In this document: positions 13,253 to 19,421 of the stretch, piece by piece
How positions within the stretch are numbered: the first letter of the stretch is position 1
Layout of the letters: each line of letters opens with the position of its first letter
Virus record (IMG/VR): IMGVR_UViG_3300044695_003736
Span: 1-35,297 of that record
Direction: 5' to 3' (one strand)
Length of the DNA: 35,297 nt
Origin: a virus
Notes under the pieces: model-generated
Databases searched by the model: none
What the model saw: only the letters and a program-made list of their open reading frames with translations
Told to the model about the DNA's origin: nothing
Position numbers and translations under genes: made by a program

Positions 13253-13975
13253 TCATTTCTTAGTAGCAGAAAAAATTATGTCACTCTTAGAGTATACACA
13301 AAGTGAGCAAGAAACGCAAGCCGAGCCAGCGCTGCTAATAAGTGGAATCTGTTTATTATTCTCAGGACACTTAGCAGCAGGACGACCAATCATTTCTTTT
13401 ACATCTGCTTGACCCATTGCGAAATTCTTAGCAAGGTATGCCATGCGTACACCACTATTAATTTTTAGATCTACTGCTGTTTTAACATTTTCACTGTCTG
13501 CAGAAAAATAAAGACTTAGGTTATCAATACCCTTTAGCATAAGTGCTGCAGACTTCACACGTGTGTATACCCAGAATTGAATATCAGGTTGTTCTTCGAT
13601 AACCATTTTCCATGCACGTGTATAGTCATCGTTAAAGAAGTCGCCGTCCCAGTGAATACGAAATAGCATTGGTGCGTCTTTCTTTACACAATCAGTTTTA
13701 AATTCTGCAATCATCTCAGAAAGTAAAGTGTACATACCCTGCAGATCTTCATCCTTAAGCAGGTCCCAGTTATGAAGAAGGGAAGCCTTCACACCTTTGA
13801 ATAGTTTTTCCAATTTGCCTGCATAGCAAACACTCTCACAGACAGACGTTGCGCCAGGACATGAATAAGCCTTTCCTGCAGGTAATCCGAATGTGTTAGC
13901 AATTGCTGCTTGCTTTCCATTTTTTGTGACAAGGTTAGCCACCTTTCTATCATTGGAGCGTTTTAGTTTAGTCAT
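13253..13975 (-). CDS. GP88-like protein (phage gene product 88 family)
   Basis: A 240-residue protein. The N-terminus has 'NTFGLPAGKAYSCPGATSVC', with Cys39, Cys46 and Cys50 in 'CPG-x4-C-x3-CYAG', the signature I associate with mycobacteriophage gp88-type proteins. A central part contains 'LFRIHWDGDFFNDDY' and 'FWVYTR'. The C-terminus has Cys203 and Cys220-x2-Cys223-x2-Cys226. Two Cys clusters and the barrel-like middle suggest metal or Fe-S binding, but the function is unknown. RBS AGAGG at 13982; start overlaps the preceding small gene by eight bases. Confidence 0.8.
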   Translation of the reverse strand: MTKLKRSNDRKVANLVTKNGKQAAIANTFGLPAGKAYSCPGATSVCESVCYAGKLEKLFKGVKASLLHNWDLLKDEDLQGMYTLLSEMIAEFKTDCVKKDAPMLFRIHWDGDFFNDDYTRAWKMVIEEQPDIQFWVYTRVKSAALMLKGIDNLSLYFSADSENVKTAVDLKINSGVRMAYLAKNFAMGQADVKEMIGRPAAKCPENNKQIPLISSAGSACVSCSLCVYSKSDIIFSATKK

Positions 13976-14117
13976 GAGGGCCTCTTTCTTTCTTTAATTC
14001 TAACATGAGGGACTGACATTTTTTACGATTATACTTTTTCTTATTGGGTACGGCAGAGGCTGCATTGCTACGGCGTAATTCCATAAGCCTGCGTAATTCC
14101 TCTTCGCTTTTCTTCAT
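13968..14117 (-). CDS. Small basic helical protein, leaderless
   Basis: A 49-residue protein starting MKKSEEELRRLM, Lys/Arg/Glu-rich, helical. It was found because TTGACA-N17-TAATAT-N6-ATG stands exactly upstream. Its end overlaps the GP88 start by eight bases. Its coding region contains the TGTCAG-N10-TAGAAT promoter of GP88, an unusual nesting. Function unknown. Confidence 0.6.
   Translation of the reverse strand: MKKSEEELRRLMELRRSNAASAVPNKKKYNRKKCQSLMLELKKERGPHD
13997..14018 (-). promoter_or_regulatory. TGTCAG-N10-TAGAAT promoter inside the small upstream gene
   Basis: TGTCAG (14018-14013), ten bases, TGT-extended TAGAAT (14002-13997); leads to GP88 with a 15-20 base leader carrying AGAGG. 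Confidence 0.55.
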
Positions 14118-14152
14118 ATATTAATATTAGCAGATAGGGGGAAAAATGTCAA
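14118..14152 (-). promoter_or_regulatory. Promoter TTGACA-N17-TAATAT, leaderless
   Basis: TTGACA (14152-14147), 17-base spacer, TAATAT (14129-14124), six bases, then the ATG at 14117. Confidence 0.75.
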
Positions 14153-14226
14153 CGTACGTAATTGGGATATTCTAGACAATTCGGACATTTAGACCGCCCC
14201 GCATTTTTATGCAGAGGATTGATTAA

Positions 14227-14469
14227 TTATTCATCTTCATCAATAAAAACATACAACGGAATTACATCATTGTATGCATACTGTGTAACTTCTTTTTCAC
14301 CAAACTCATTTTGTGTTTGTATGTCGTAGTTATCTCCTGTTGAGTCACTCTCAATAAAAATAACTTCAACAATGTCATCACCAATCTTGATTAAATCACC
14401 AAGCATAACTTGATCTGCTTTTAGATTATCAGCGTGTACTAATTCCATGCTTACCATTGTATCAGACAT
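14227..14469 (-). CDS. Small acidic beta-rich protein
   Basis: An 80-residue protein starting MSDTMVSMELV. 'ADQVMLGDLIKIGDDIVEVIFIESD' looks like a small barrel of the kind found in several actinophage accessory proteins. The acidic tail ends 'FIDEDE'. TAATG overlap with the upstream stop at 14469. Last gene of the 15416-14227 operon. Function unknown. Confidence 0.75.
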   Translation of the reverse strand: MSDTMVSMELVHADNLKADQVMLGDLIKIGDDIVEVIFIESDSTGDNYDIQTQNEFGEKEVTQYAYNDVIPLYVFIDEDE

Positions 14470-14792
14470 TATTCTAATCCTAACCCTAGTTCGTAGCCTT
14501 CATCTTCAACAAAGTCATACTCATCATCTTGTGGCAACCAAGCGTTCAAGTGGTGTTGTTCAATAATTGCATACGCTGGTGCATGACTCATGCCCTTATA
14601 GAATACACCATCTGGCATAGCAATAAATCTATCAAAGTCCTCATCATAGTATGCATCAATAGCATCAATACAAGGTTGAACCATGCTTAGAGGTACTGGT
14701 GGATAGTGATTACCTTGCAAGTGATAACCAATAGCCTGTTCAAGTGTTATGTCAATGTTTTCTGCTAGTTCTGTTGCGAAATTGCTTCCCAT
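14469..14792 (-). CDS. Conserved actinophage-type hypothetical protein
   Basis: A 107-residue acidic protein with 'ITLEQAIGYHLQGNHYPPVPLSM' at about 15-37, a pattern I recognise from phage hypotheticals, and a very acidic C-terminus. TAATG overlaps on both sides show tight coupling. Function unknown. Confidence 0.8.
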   Translation of the reverse strand: MGSNFATELAENIDITLEQAIGYHLQGNHYPPVPLSMVQPCIDAIDAYYDEDFDRFIAMPDGVFYKGMSHAPAYAIIEQHHLNAWLPQDDEYDFVEDEGYELGLGLE

Positions 14793-15013
14793 TATCGTGT
14801 TGTTACCTTTCCCATTCGGTCAATAATTTTTGTGTGCATCTTACCTGAAGGTTCAGACAGATTAACTGTAACGTATTCGTTAGCAAATCCTACATCTACA
14901 AAGCGTTGATAAACTTCAACGGCAGATAAAGCATCTGAGTAACGACCAACCCAATTAGGCTTAGCCCCTGAGTCATAGGTAATTGTAACTGAGTATAGGT
15001 ATTCTTTTTCCAT
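14792..15013 (-). CDS. Small hypothetical protein
   Basis: A 73-residue protein starting MEKEYLYSVTI with a beta-alpha-beta look ('YSVTITYDSG', 'DALSAVEVYQRFVDVG', 'EYVTVNLSEPSG'). Co-translated by TAATG at both ends. Function unknown. Confidence 0.75.
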   Translation of the reverse strand: MEKEYLYSVTITYDSGAKPNWVGRYSDALSAVEVYQRFVDVGFANEYVTVNLSEPSGKMHTKIIDRMGKVTTR

Positions 15014-15204
15014 TATGCGTTCTCCAATGTGTATTCGTTTAATTCGTTCTCAGCGTACCACTCAACGTAGTAATTTTCAAGTTCATTACCCTTAGAACAC
15101 TCACAAAATTCTGAGTCGTATTCTCCGCCTGAGTTACCCCAAAAGATAACTCCCTCATCATGGCAATCAACACAATCAACAAGTGACTCAATTAAGTTTC
15201 CCAT
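15013..15204 (-). CDS. Small acidic zinc-ribbon-like protein
   Basis: A 63-residue protein with Cys11-x2-Cys14 and Cys33-x-Cys35, acidic throughout and ending 'NEYTLENA'. The four Cys could hold one zinc. Coupled to its downstream neighbour by TAATG; two-base gap upstream. Function unknown. Confidence 0.7.
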   Translation of the reverse strand: MGNLIESLVDCVDCHDEGVIFWGNSGGEYDSEFCECSKGNELENYYVEWYAENELNEYTLENA

Positions 15205-15206
15205 TA

Positions 15207-15416
15207 TTATTCTCCAATCTTTACTGCAACAGTAGCATAACGGTCTGACAAATACTTAGGTACATCAACCTGAACGACATAAGCCTCAATGCCTTCTCCG
15301 TACCAAATACCTTCACGCTTTTCTGCGTGAGTAATTACACCCTCAAAGTGGCGAGAGCGTGAGCGATAGTTTTTTCCTACAAGTAGGCTTTCGATAGTGT
15401 GTAGTTTAGTAGCCAT
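15207..15416 (-). CDS. Small hypothetical protein heading an operon
   Basis: A 69-residue protein starting MATKLHTIESL, beta-rich with 'FEGVITHAEKREGIWYGEGIEAYVVQVDVP'; it resembles a small barrel. RBS AGAAGG. First gene of a five-gene operon controlled by the TGTCAG promoter at 15456-15477. Confidence 0.75.
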   Translation of the reverse strand: MATKLHTIESLLVGKNYRSRSRHFEGVITHAEKREGIWYGEGIEAYVVQVDVPKYLSDRYATVAVKIGE

Positions 15417-15455
15417 GTGGCGACCTTCTTTCTTTATTTAACTTATTACTCTGTA

Positions 15456-15477
15456 ATCCTATCATGGGGGTCTGACA
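15456..15477 (-). promoter_or_regulatory. TGTCAG-N10-TAGGAT promoter
   Basis: TGTCAG (15477-15472), ten bases, TGA-extended TAGGAT (15461-15456). The 22-base core is identical to the one at 16240-16261. Confidence 0.65.
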
Positions 15478-15546
15478 TTTTTCAAGTTATAAACCAATAA
15501 TCTTAAATAGTGAGACGCTCAGAGGGTGTGATTAATCTCACATAAG

Positions 15547-15555
15547 TTATCCACA
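15547..15555 (+). other. Isolated DnaA box
   Basis: Perfect TTATCCACA between the operon promoter and the GC-rich element; may allow DnaA-linked control. Confidence 0.45.
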
Positions 15556-15592
15556 GACACGCCCGACTGCGGGGCGGTCCCAAAATTTGAGA

Positions 15593-15617
15593 TGAGCAGT
15601 TTTAGATCGTGCTCAGG
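15593..15617 (-). other. Conserved 3' stem-loop, copy 5
   Basis: CCTGAGCA / TGCTCA with loop ending TAAAAC, about nine bases after the stop of the 15626-15811 gene. Confidence 0.65.
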
Positions 15618-15625
15618 ATTTTATT

Positions 15626-15811
15626 TTATACTAACGCAGGTTCTTTTACGCAAGCATCCCAAAATTTATTTTCATCAAAATTTGGATTGTCTGCTAAAAA
15701 CAATTCACTAAATTCAAAAACTAAATCTTGAAAAACGTGAGAGTCGATTGAATTTGAAAATTGATTTAAGATGTCTGAAACATCAATAAAAGTTTTTCGA
15801 GTGTATTTCAT
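15626..15811 (-). CDS. Small helical protein
   Basis: A 61-residue protein starting MKYTRKTFIDV, Phe/Asp/Leu-rich and helical. TAATG overlap with the upstream stop. Last gene of a three-gene operon. Function unknown. Confidence 0.7.
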   Translation of the reverse strand: MKYTRKTFIDVSDILNQFSNSIDSHVFQDLVFEFSELFLADNPNFDENKFWDACVKEPALV

Positions 15812-16020
15812 TACTGGACCACCTTAAGAATTGCATAGGACCCGTTTTTGTTGATGTCCTCAATTGTTGGAATTAGTGCAGGCACTAGAAGGTCCTTTAG
15901 CATTCCCTCAAGCATTGTTACCAATTCTGATTGAGGTAGTGCAAGTGCCCGTTGTGCAACAGGATGAGTTTCATCAAATTCAGTAACGAATTTTAGATTG
16001 TGTTCGATTGAGATTGTCAT
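15811..16020 (-). CDS. Small hypothetical protein
   Basis: A 69-residue protein starting MTISIEHNLKF. A frame continues up to 16071, but the ATG at 16020 forms a TAATG overlap with the preceding stop and so is preferred. Helical centre ('ELVTMLEGMLKDLL') and a short C-terminal strand. Function unknown. Confidence 0.7.
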   Translation of the reverse strand: MTISIEHNLKFVTEFDETHPVAQRALALPQSELVTMLEGMLKDLLVPALIPTIEDINKNGSYAILKVVQ

Positions 16021-16205
16021 TATAGTGAAGCCTTTCCACGAAGTGTGCCAGTAATTCCAAGAGTATCGCAAGCGATTTTTACAGATACGCCAACAGGTAA
16101 AGTGTTAGGGTATTCATTTACGAATTGAGCAACAGCACCCTTGCTAGGGAGTGAGATTGTTTTTGTAGAACCTGAAAAGGTTTCTAGTTTTACAGTGTAA
16201 GCCAT
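16020..16205 (-). CDS. Small hypothetical protein heading an operon
   Basis: A 61-residue protein starting MAYTVKLETFS, ubiquitin-like in pattern (beta strand, Gly/Ser turn, strand, helix 'KGAVAQFVNEYP'). RBS GAAAGG. Promoter with TGTCAG box 40 bases upstream. Function unknown. Confidence 0.7.
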   Translation of the reverse strand: MAYTVKLETFSGSTKTISLPSKGAVAQFVNEYPNTLPVGVSVKIACDTLGITGTLRGKASL

Positions 16206-16239
16206 TTATTGACTACCTTTCATTTAAGTTGATAAGACT

Positions 16240-16261
16240 ATCCTATCATGGGGGTCTGACA
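16240..16261 (-). promoter_or_regulatory. TGTCAG-N10-TAGGAT promoter
   Basis: Same core as at 15456-15477. The 277-base stretch 16206-16482 otherwise holds a duplicated GCTAGGCTCAT (near 16279 and 16313), a second upstream TTGACA (16370s) and a GC-rich element, but no supported gene. Confidence 0.65.
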
Positions 16262-16482
16262 AATTTTGACATTTATTCGCTAGGCTCATTGTGATACTCG
16301 TCACACTTATTTGCTAGGCTCATGCCTTGATTTATCTTTATTTAATTGTATAAGTAGAATACTACACTAGAAATGTCAAAAAGTCAAGTCCAAACACGGC
16401 GTGTCGTATGTGACCTTAACCACATTATTCCTGAGAGTCAACTGAGAGGGGGCGGTCCCATTTTTCAACGGGATCTAAACTT

Positions 16483-16545
16483 TTATAAATTACTATGGTA
16501 GTAAAGAAAACCAAAAACTAAAAATGCAATCATTACAACTAACAA
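16483..16545 (-). CDS. Candidate 20-residue membrane microprotein
   Basis: TTG start one base after the upstream stop, with AGGAGA five bases before it. The product MLVVMIAFLVFGFLYYHSNL is one membrane-spanning helix. Together with 13184-13246 it makes a pair of similar operon-end membrane peptides. Confidence 0.5.
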   Translation of the reverse strand: MLVVMIAFLVFGFLYYHSNL

Positions 16546-16546
16546 T

Positions 16547-16690
16547 TTATTCTCCTAACAATTCTAAAATCATTTGCAAATCTTTTTCATTTAGCAAAAC
16601 CTGAGATGCACCCCAAAGGTATGCAAGATAATTATCGCCATGTTTTTCTTTTGCAAGAGTAACAATGTCTTTTGTTAGAATGTCGTTCAT
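16547..16690 (-). CDS. Very small hypothetical protein
   Basis: A 47-residue helical protein starting MNDILTKDIVT with 'HGDNYLAYLWGASQVLL' in the middle. TAATG overlap with the upstream stop. Function unknown. Confidence 0.65.
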   Translation of the reverse strand: MNDILTKDIVTLAKEKHGDNYLAYLWGASQVLLNEKDLQMILELLGE

Positions 16691-16836
16691 TAGTTTTCTA
16701 CTTTCTTTAGTTCATGATTATTATTAAGGGGGCGATTATTGTTAGAGAACATAGCCTCTATACTAGCCTTATTTTTTTCTAGTTGAGCAAGTCTTTTTTC
16801 TTGTTGCTCTTTTAGTATTCTGTTATAAGTATCCAT
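16690..16836 (-). CDS. Very small coiled-coil-like protein
   Basis: A 48-residue protein starting MDTYNRILKEQ. Charged helix ('QQEKRLAQLEKNKASIEAMF') followed by an Asn-rich segment (NNN twice) and a basic end. RBS GGGAGT. Coupled downstream by TAATG. Function unknown. Confidence 0.65.
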   Translation of the reverse strand: MDTYNRILKEQQEKRLAQLEKNKASIEAMFSNNNRPLNNNHELKKVEN

Positions 16837-16841
16837 TACGA

Positions 16842-17066
16842 TTACTCCCAACTTCTAGTAGTAGCGTACACTACACGATTACTAGGTGTATAGTTTTCTA
16901 ACTCTGTTAGAGAAACTTCTAGGATAGTACCTCTCTGAGATACTAGGTCTAAGTATTCATTAGCATAGACCTCGCTAGGTACTGTTAGAGAAACATTACC
17001 AAACTCTTTTGATAGAGGGTAGTTAGGATTAGAGTTATACTCTACTTTATACTTTAGTGAGAACAT
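16842..17066 (-). CDS. Small hypothetical protein heading an operon
   Basis: A 74-residue beta-rich protein starting MFSLKYKVEYN. RBS AAAGGAG. Its promoter has the TGTCAG box. First of four genes ending in the microprotein at 16483. Function unknown. Confidence 0.75.
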   Translation of the reverse strand: MFSLKYKVEYNSNPNYPLSKEFGNVSLTVPSEVYANEYLDLVSQRGTILEVSLTELENYTPSNRVVYATTRSWE

Positions 17067-17114
17067 TTTGTTCTCCTTTCTTTTTTGTTACTATTTAACT
17101 TTCTTTATACTGTA

Positions 17115-17136
17115 AGTCTAACATAGACCACTGACA
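17115..17136 (-). promoter_or_regulatory. TGTCAG-N10-TAGACT promoter
   Basis: TGTCAG (17136-17131), ten bases, TGT-extended TAGACT (17120-17115). Confidence 0.65.
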
Positions 17137-17194
17137 AATTAGGGCGTATTTCGGGCGTGTCGGAAAACTATTTTTGTGATAAGGGTCACATAGG

Positions 17195-17215
17195 TTATCC
17201 ACATAGTTATCCACA
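17195..17215 (+). other. Two DnaA boxes in a divergent intergenic region
   Basis: TTATCCACA at 17195-17203 and 17207-17215, next to a GC-rich element, between the minus operon at 17066 and the plus operon at 17338. Confidence 0.45.
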
Positions 17216-17276
17216 GGGGGCGGTCCCATGTGACGGACATCACATAGAAAAGGGGGTATCTATACGGCGTGTCGCC

Positions 17277-17305
17277 TTGACTTTTGAGGGTATGTATGTT
17301 AGTAT
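17277..17305 (+). promoter_or_regulatory. Promoter TTGACT-N17-TAGTAT
   Basis: TTGACT at 17277-17282, TGT-extended TAGTAT at 17300-17305; drives the small-gene cluster from 17338 to 17874. Confidence 0.75.
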
Positions 17306-17337
17306 TACTACTATACAAACTAAAGAAAGGTAGTCAA

Positions 17338-17553
17338 ATGATTACACTAGATAAGAACGAAATTAAGTCCTCTAAGTATGGACAGTATGACTTAGAACAG
17401 CGTATTGCTATCGCTGCTCAAATGGTAGTAGATGGACAGACAGTATCCTTTAGAGGGGCTTCTGCTGATACCTACAACAAGGTTATGGCTCTTGCTAATC
17501 GCATTAAGCAAGAACTAGAGTTTATGCCTTGCCCATGTGAGGAGTGCAACTAA
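17338..17553 (+). CDS. Small hypothetical protein with C-terminal CxC-x2-C
   Basis: A 71-residue protein starting MITLDKNEIKS. An upstream frame (17284) has no ribosome site, while this ATG has AAAGGT. Helical and polar ('QRIAIAAQMVVDGQTVSFRGAS'), ending in 'MPCPCEECN'. First gene of a four-gene plus operon. Function unknown. Confidence 0.75.
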   Translation: MITLDKNEIKSSKYGQYDLEQRIAIAAQMVVDGQTVSFRGASADTYNKVMALANRIKQELEFMPCPCEECN

Positions 17554-17676
17554 ATGAATCCTTTTACAATGTTTATTGATTGGTTAGATGAGTATGCTGA
17601 TGTCGCTGCTCCAGTAGGTGCTTTTGTTGGTGTTGCAATCGCAATCATCATTGGTTTTGTTGTTGGAGGTAACTAA
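17554..17676 (+). CDS. Small single-pass membrane protein
   Basis: A 40-residue protein starting MNPFTMFIDWL. Residues about 18-38 are Val/Ile/Gly/Ala-rich and should span the membrane. It starts directly after the preceding stop codon, which supports it. Function unknown; size and shape fit a small holin-like or membrane-anchoring peptide. Confidence 0.6.
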   Translation: MNPFTMFIDWLDEYADVAAPVGAFVGVAIAIIIGFVVGGN

Positions 17677-17775
17677 TTGATTACTTTATCATGTCGCCTA
17701 TGCGATACTAAAATGTCAAGTGAAATCTTTGCGAGTGATGATGTTATCACTTGCCCTAAGTGTTGGGATAAGTAA
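17677..17775 (+). CDS. Tiny zinc-ribbon protein
   Basis: A 32-residue protein from a TTG start directly after the preceding TAA. Cys6-x2-Cys9 and Cys26-x2-Cys29 fit a zinc ribbon. Head-to-tail packing with its neighbours and the complete four-Cys motif make it likely real. Confidence 0.6.
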   Translation: MITLSCRLCDTKMSSEIFASDDVITCPKCWDK

Positions 17776-17874
17776 ATGAGCGCAATGTACGCACACACAT
17801 GCGAGACATGTGGAGACACAGGTATCATTATTTTTGATAAGAATGAGACCCGTATAGACCCCTGTAAATGTTAA
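17776..17874 (+). CDS. Tiny zinc-binding protein
   Basis: A 32-residue protein with Cys9-x2-Cys12 and Cys30-x-Cys32. It starts on the base after the previous stop. Like its neighbour it seems to be just one zinc knuckle. Confidence 0.6.
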   Translation: MSAMYAHTCETCGDTGIIIFDKNETRIDPCKC

Positions 17875-17901
17875 ATAATTTGGTGGCACCAGTGTAAGTA
17901 G

Positions 17902-17933
17902 TAGTGCGTCTATTATGGGCGCACTATTTTTTT
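17902..17933 (+). terminator. Rho-independent terminator
   Basis: TAGTGCG (17902-17908) pairs with CGCACTA (17920-17926), followed by seven T. Ends the 17338-17874 operon. Further on, ATGTAT-C-ATACAT (17954-17966) is a perfect palindrome and may be an operator. Confidence 0.9.
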
Positions 17934-18023
17934 GTGTGTATTTTCTGTATAGTATGTATCATACATCTGGACAAAATATTCAGATTTTAGGCTATTTGGG
18001 TTTTACAAAATTTTTCAGAATTG

Positions 18024-18038
18024 TGCTATAATGGTTTT
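18024..18038 (+). promoter_or_regulatory. Extended -10 promoter TGCTATAAT, leaderless
   Basis: TATAAT at 18027-18032, six bases to the ATG at 18039. Confidence 0.75.
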
Positions 18039-18128
18039 ATGACTGAAGAAACAACCAAACTAAGCCTGTGCTGCGATGCCTGCACATGCACCACATCACA
18101 CAGTTCAAAGCCACCAGCAGAAGACTAA
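18039..18128 (+). CDS. 29-residue Cys-rich peptide
   Basis: MTEETTKLSL followed by a Cys-Cys-x2-Cys-x-Cys cluster and a Ser/Pro tail. Position six bases after a strong TATAAT is the main evidence. The next gene ends with a similar cluster, suggesting a related metal site. Confidence 0.5.
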   Translation: MTEETTKLSLCCDACTCTTSHSSKPPAED

Positions 18129-18129
18129 T

Positions 18130-18297
18130 ATGGGGATCCTAGACAATTTAGAAAATGCCTGGGACGATGACTTCATGTTTGAATCAAAGGCAATGACTGT
18201 AACTGACAACATGGGTAGACCAATTGAAGACACATCTTTGGCTGTAAAATTATTTTCAGAAACATGCTGCACAGATTGTAGTTGTAAAAATGAATAG
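18130..18297 (+). CDS. Small acidic protein with C-terminal CC-x2-C-x-C
   Basis: A 55-residue protein starting MGILDNLENAW. Acidic front half, ending with 'CCTDCSCKNE', the same Cys spacing as the peptide just upstream. It starts one base after that peptide's stop. Function unknown. Confidence 0.65.
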   Translation: MGILDNLENAWDDDFMFESKAMTVTDNMGRPIEDTSLAVKLFSETCCTDCSCKNE

Positions 18298-18460
18298 CGA
18301 TCAACAAGAACTAAGTCCAGAGCAAGTTCAAGCAATCTTATTATTTCAGATTGAGCAAAAACTTAGAAACAGAATTGCACTTCAGGTAGAGTCAAAATTT
18401 CACGGTAAGTATCATAACGAATCGCATGAGATAGCGCAATTCATACGCAATATGTCTTAA
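18290..18460 (+). CDS. Small helical protein
   Basis: A 56-residue protein starting MNSDQQELSPE. Helical with 'QVQAILLFQIEQKLRNRIALQ', then a His-rich segment. Overlaps the preceding gene by eight bases, and its stop overlaps the convergent oxygenase stop by four. Function unknown. Confidence 0.65.
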   Translation: MNSDQQELSPEQVQAILLFQIEQKLRNRIALQVESKFHGKYHNESHEIAQFIRNMS

Positions 18461-19053
18461 AGAGTATACTTATATCCATCTGATTGCTCAATATCACCAA
18501 ATATACTTTTGTTTAGACTAACATTTTTTTCTTTTGTTCCAAACACAAAGGTTGTAGAAAAATATCTAACGTCGGAACTTAAAACCTTTGTAGTTCCATG
18601 AAGTATGCGTCCTCCATGAATTAACAGCGATCTGGCCTTTGGCTTATGCACTATTCCAACTTCTGGATAGTTAACTGCTCCACCATCATATTCGTCATTA
18701 TAGTAAAGAACTATCCCATATCTAATATGTTCGTCTTGCAATGTGTTCTTTAATGGGTCATAATCTCTATGAGGTTTCATAAAGTTTGTTTCTAAGTGTC
18801 TATTTAAACCAATTGGATAGACTTTATCTAATTCAAAAAAAAGATCTTTAATTTTTTTGTCAATATCTGAAAAAAAGTCTGGCTTGTCTCCAATTTTAAT
18901 TTTTCCATTAAAAAACTCTGAAACTTTTGGATCTTCGGTCCACCATTCAGACTCATCTAGAGATTTGCAGTAATCTAAAACTTTTTCTTGTTCTTCGATA
19001 CTTATAAAATCTTCAATTTCGTAAATATCTGGGGAAAGAAGTTTAACCTTCAT
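18457..19053 (-). CDS. 2OG-Fe(II) oxygenase (prolyl-4-hydroxylase-like)
   Basis: A 198-residue protein with all family landmarks: 'YEIEDFISIEEQEKVLDY' at the N-terminus, proximal metal motif His95-Arg-Asp97 ('KPHRDYDPL'), 'YYNDEYDGGAVNY' at 117-129, distal His152 ('ILHGTTKV') and 2OG-binding Arg163 ('DVRYFSTTF'). The catalytic set is complete. Phage members of this type are usually annotated only as hydroxylases; the substrate is unknown. Last gene of a four-gene operon with the DNA methyltransferase. Confidence 0.88.
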   Translation of the reverse strand: MKVKLLSPDIYEIEDFISIEEQEKVLDYCKSLDESEWWTEDPKVSEFFNGKIKIGDKPDFFSDIDKKIKDLFFELDKVYPIGLNRHLETNFMKPHRDYDPLKNTLQDEHIRYGIVLYYNDEYDGGAVNYPEVGIVHKPKARSLLIHGGRILHGTTKVLSSDVRYFSTTFVFGTKEKNVSLNKSIFGDIEQSDGYKYTL

Positions 19054-19243
19054 CTACTAGTTCCCACATACGGATATCAACAAAACCGTAGCGAGAAAGA
19101 TCTGCTAATTCCTGAGTATCTGCTTCAATTACAAGTCGAATATTTGACTCAACGTCAAAACCAGGATTGTATTCCTTTTTAGCATTTTCTAAATATGTTT
19201 CCTTAATTGTTTCAAGGATTGGCTTGTAGTAATACTTAGGCAA
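19043..19243 (-). CDS. Small hypothetical protein
   Basis: A 66-residue protein starting MPKYYYKPILE, with a helical front and a strand-helix end ('IRLVIEADTQELADLSRYGFVDIRMWEL'). Overlaps its neighbours by 11 and 8 bases. Function unknown. Confidence 0.7.
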   Translation of the reverse strand: MPKYYYKPILETIKETYLENAKKEYNPGFDVESNIRLVIEADTQELADLSRYGFVDIRMWELVDEG

Positions 19244-19421
19244 TTACACCACTCTCCTTCAACTTGTCATAAATGTTTGACATCATGAAGTTAAGGCTTG
19301 GCTGGCTTGCTTCAATTTGTTTTTCCATGTCATCAGCACTGATTCCAGCCTGAAGACCCATTGCTCTATTGTCTGAATTAATGCTATTTAGCATCAATGC
19401 TACTGCTTCGTCTTTTGTCAT
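19236..19421 (-). CDS. Small helical protein
   Basis: A 61-residue protein starting MTKDEAVALML, Met/Ser/Ala-rich and helical. Its ATG overlaps the methyltransferase stop as ATGA. Function unknown. Confidence 0.7.
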   Translation of the reverse strand: MTKDEAVALMLNSINSDNRAMGLQAGISADDMEKQIEASQPSLNFMMSNIYDKLKESGVIA

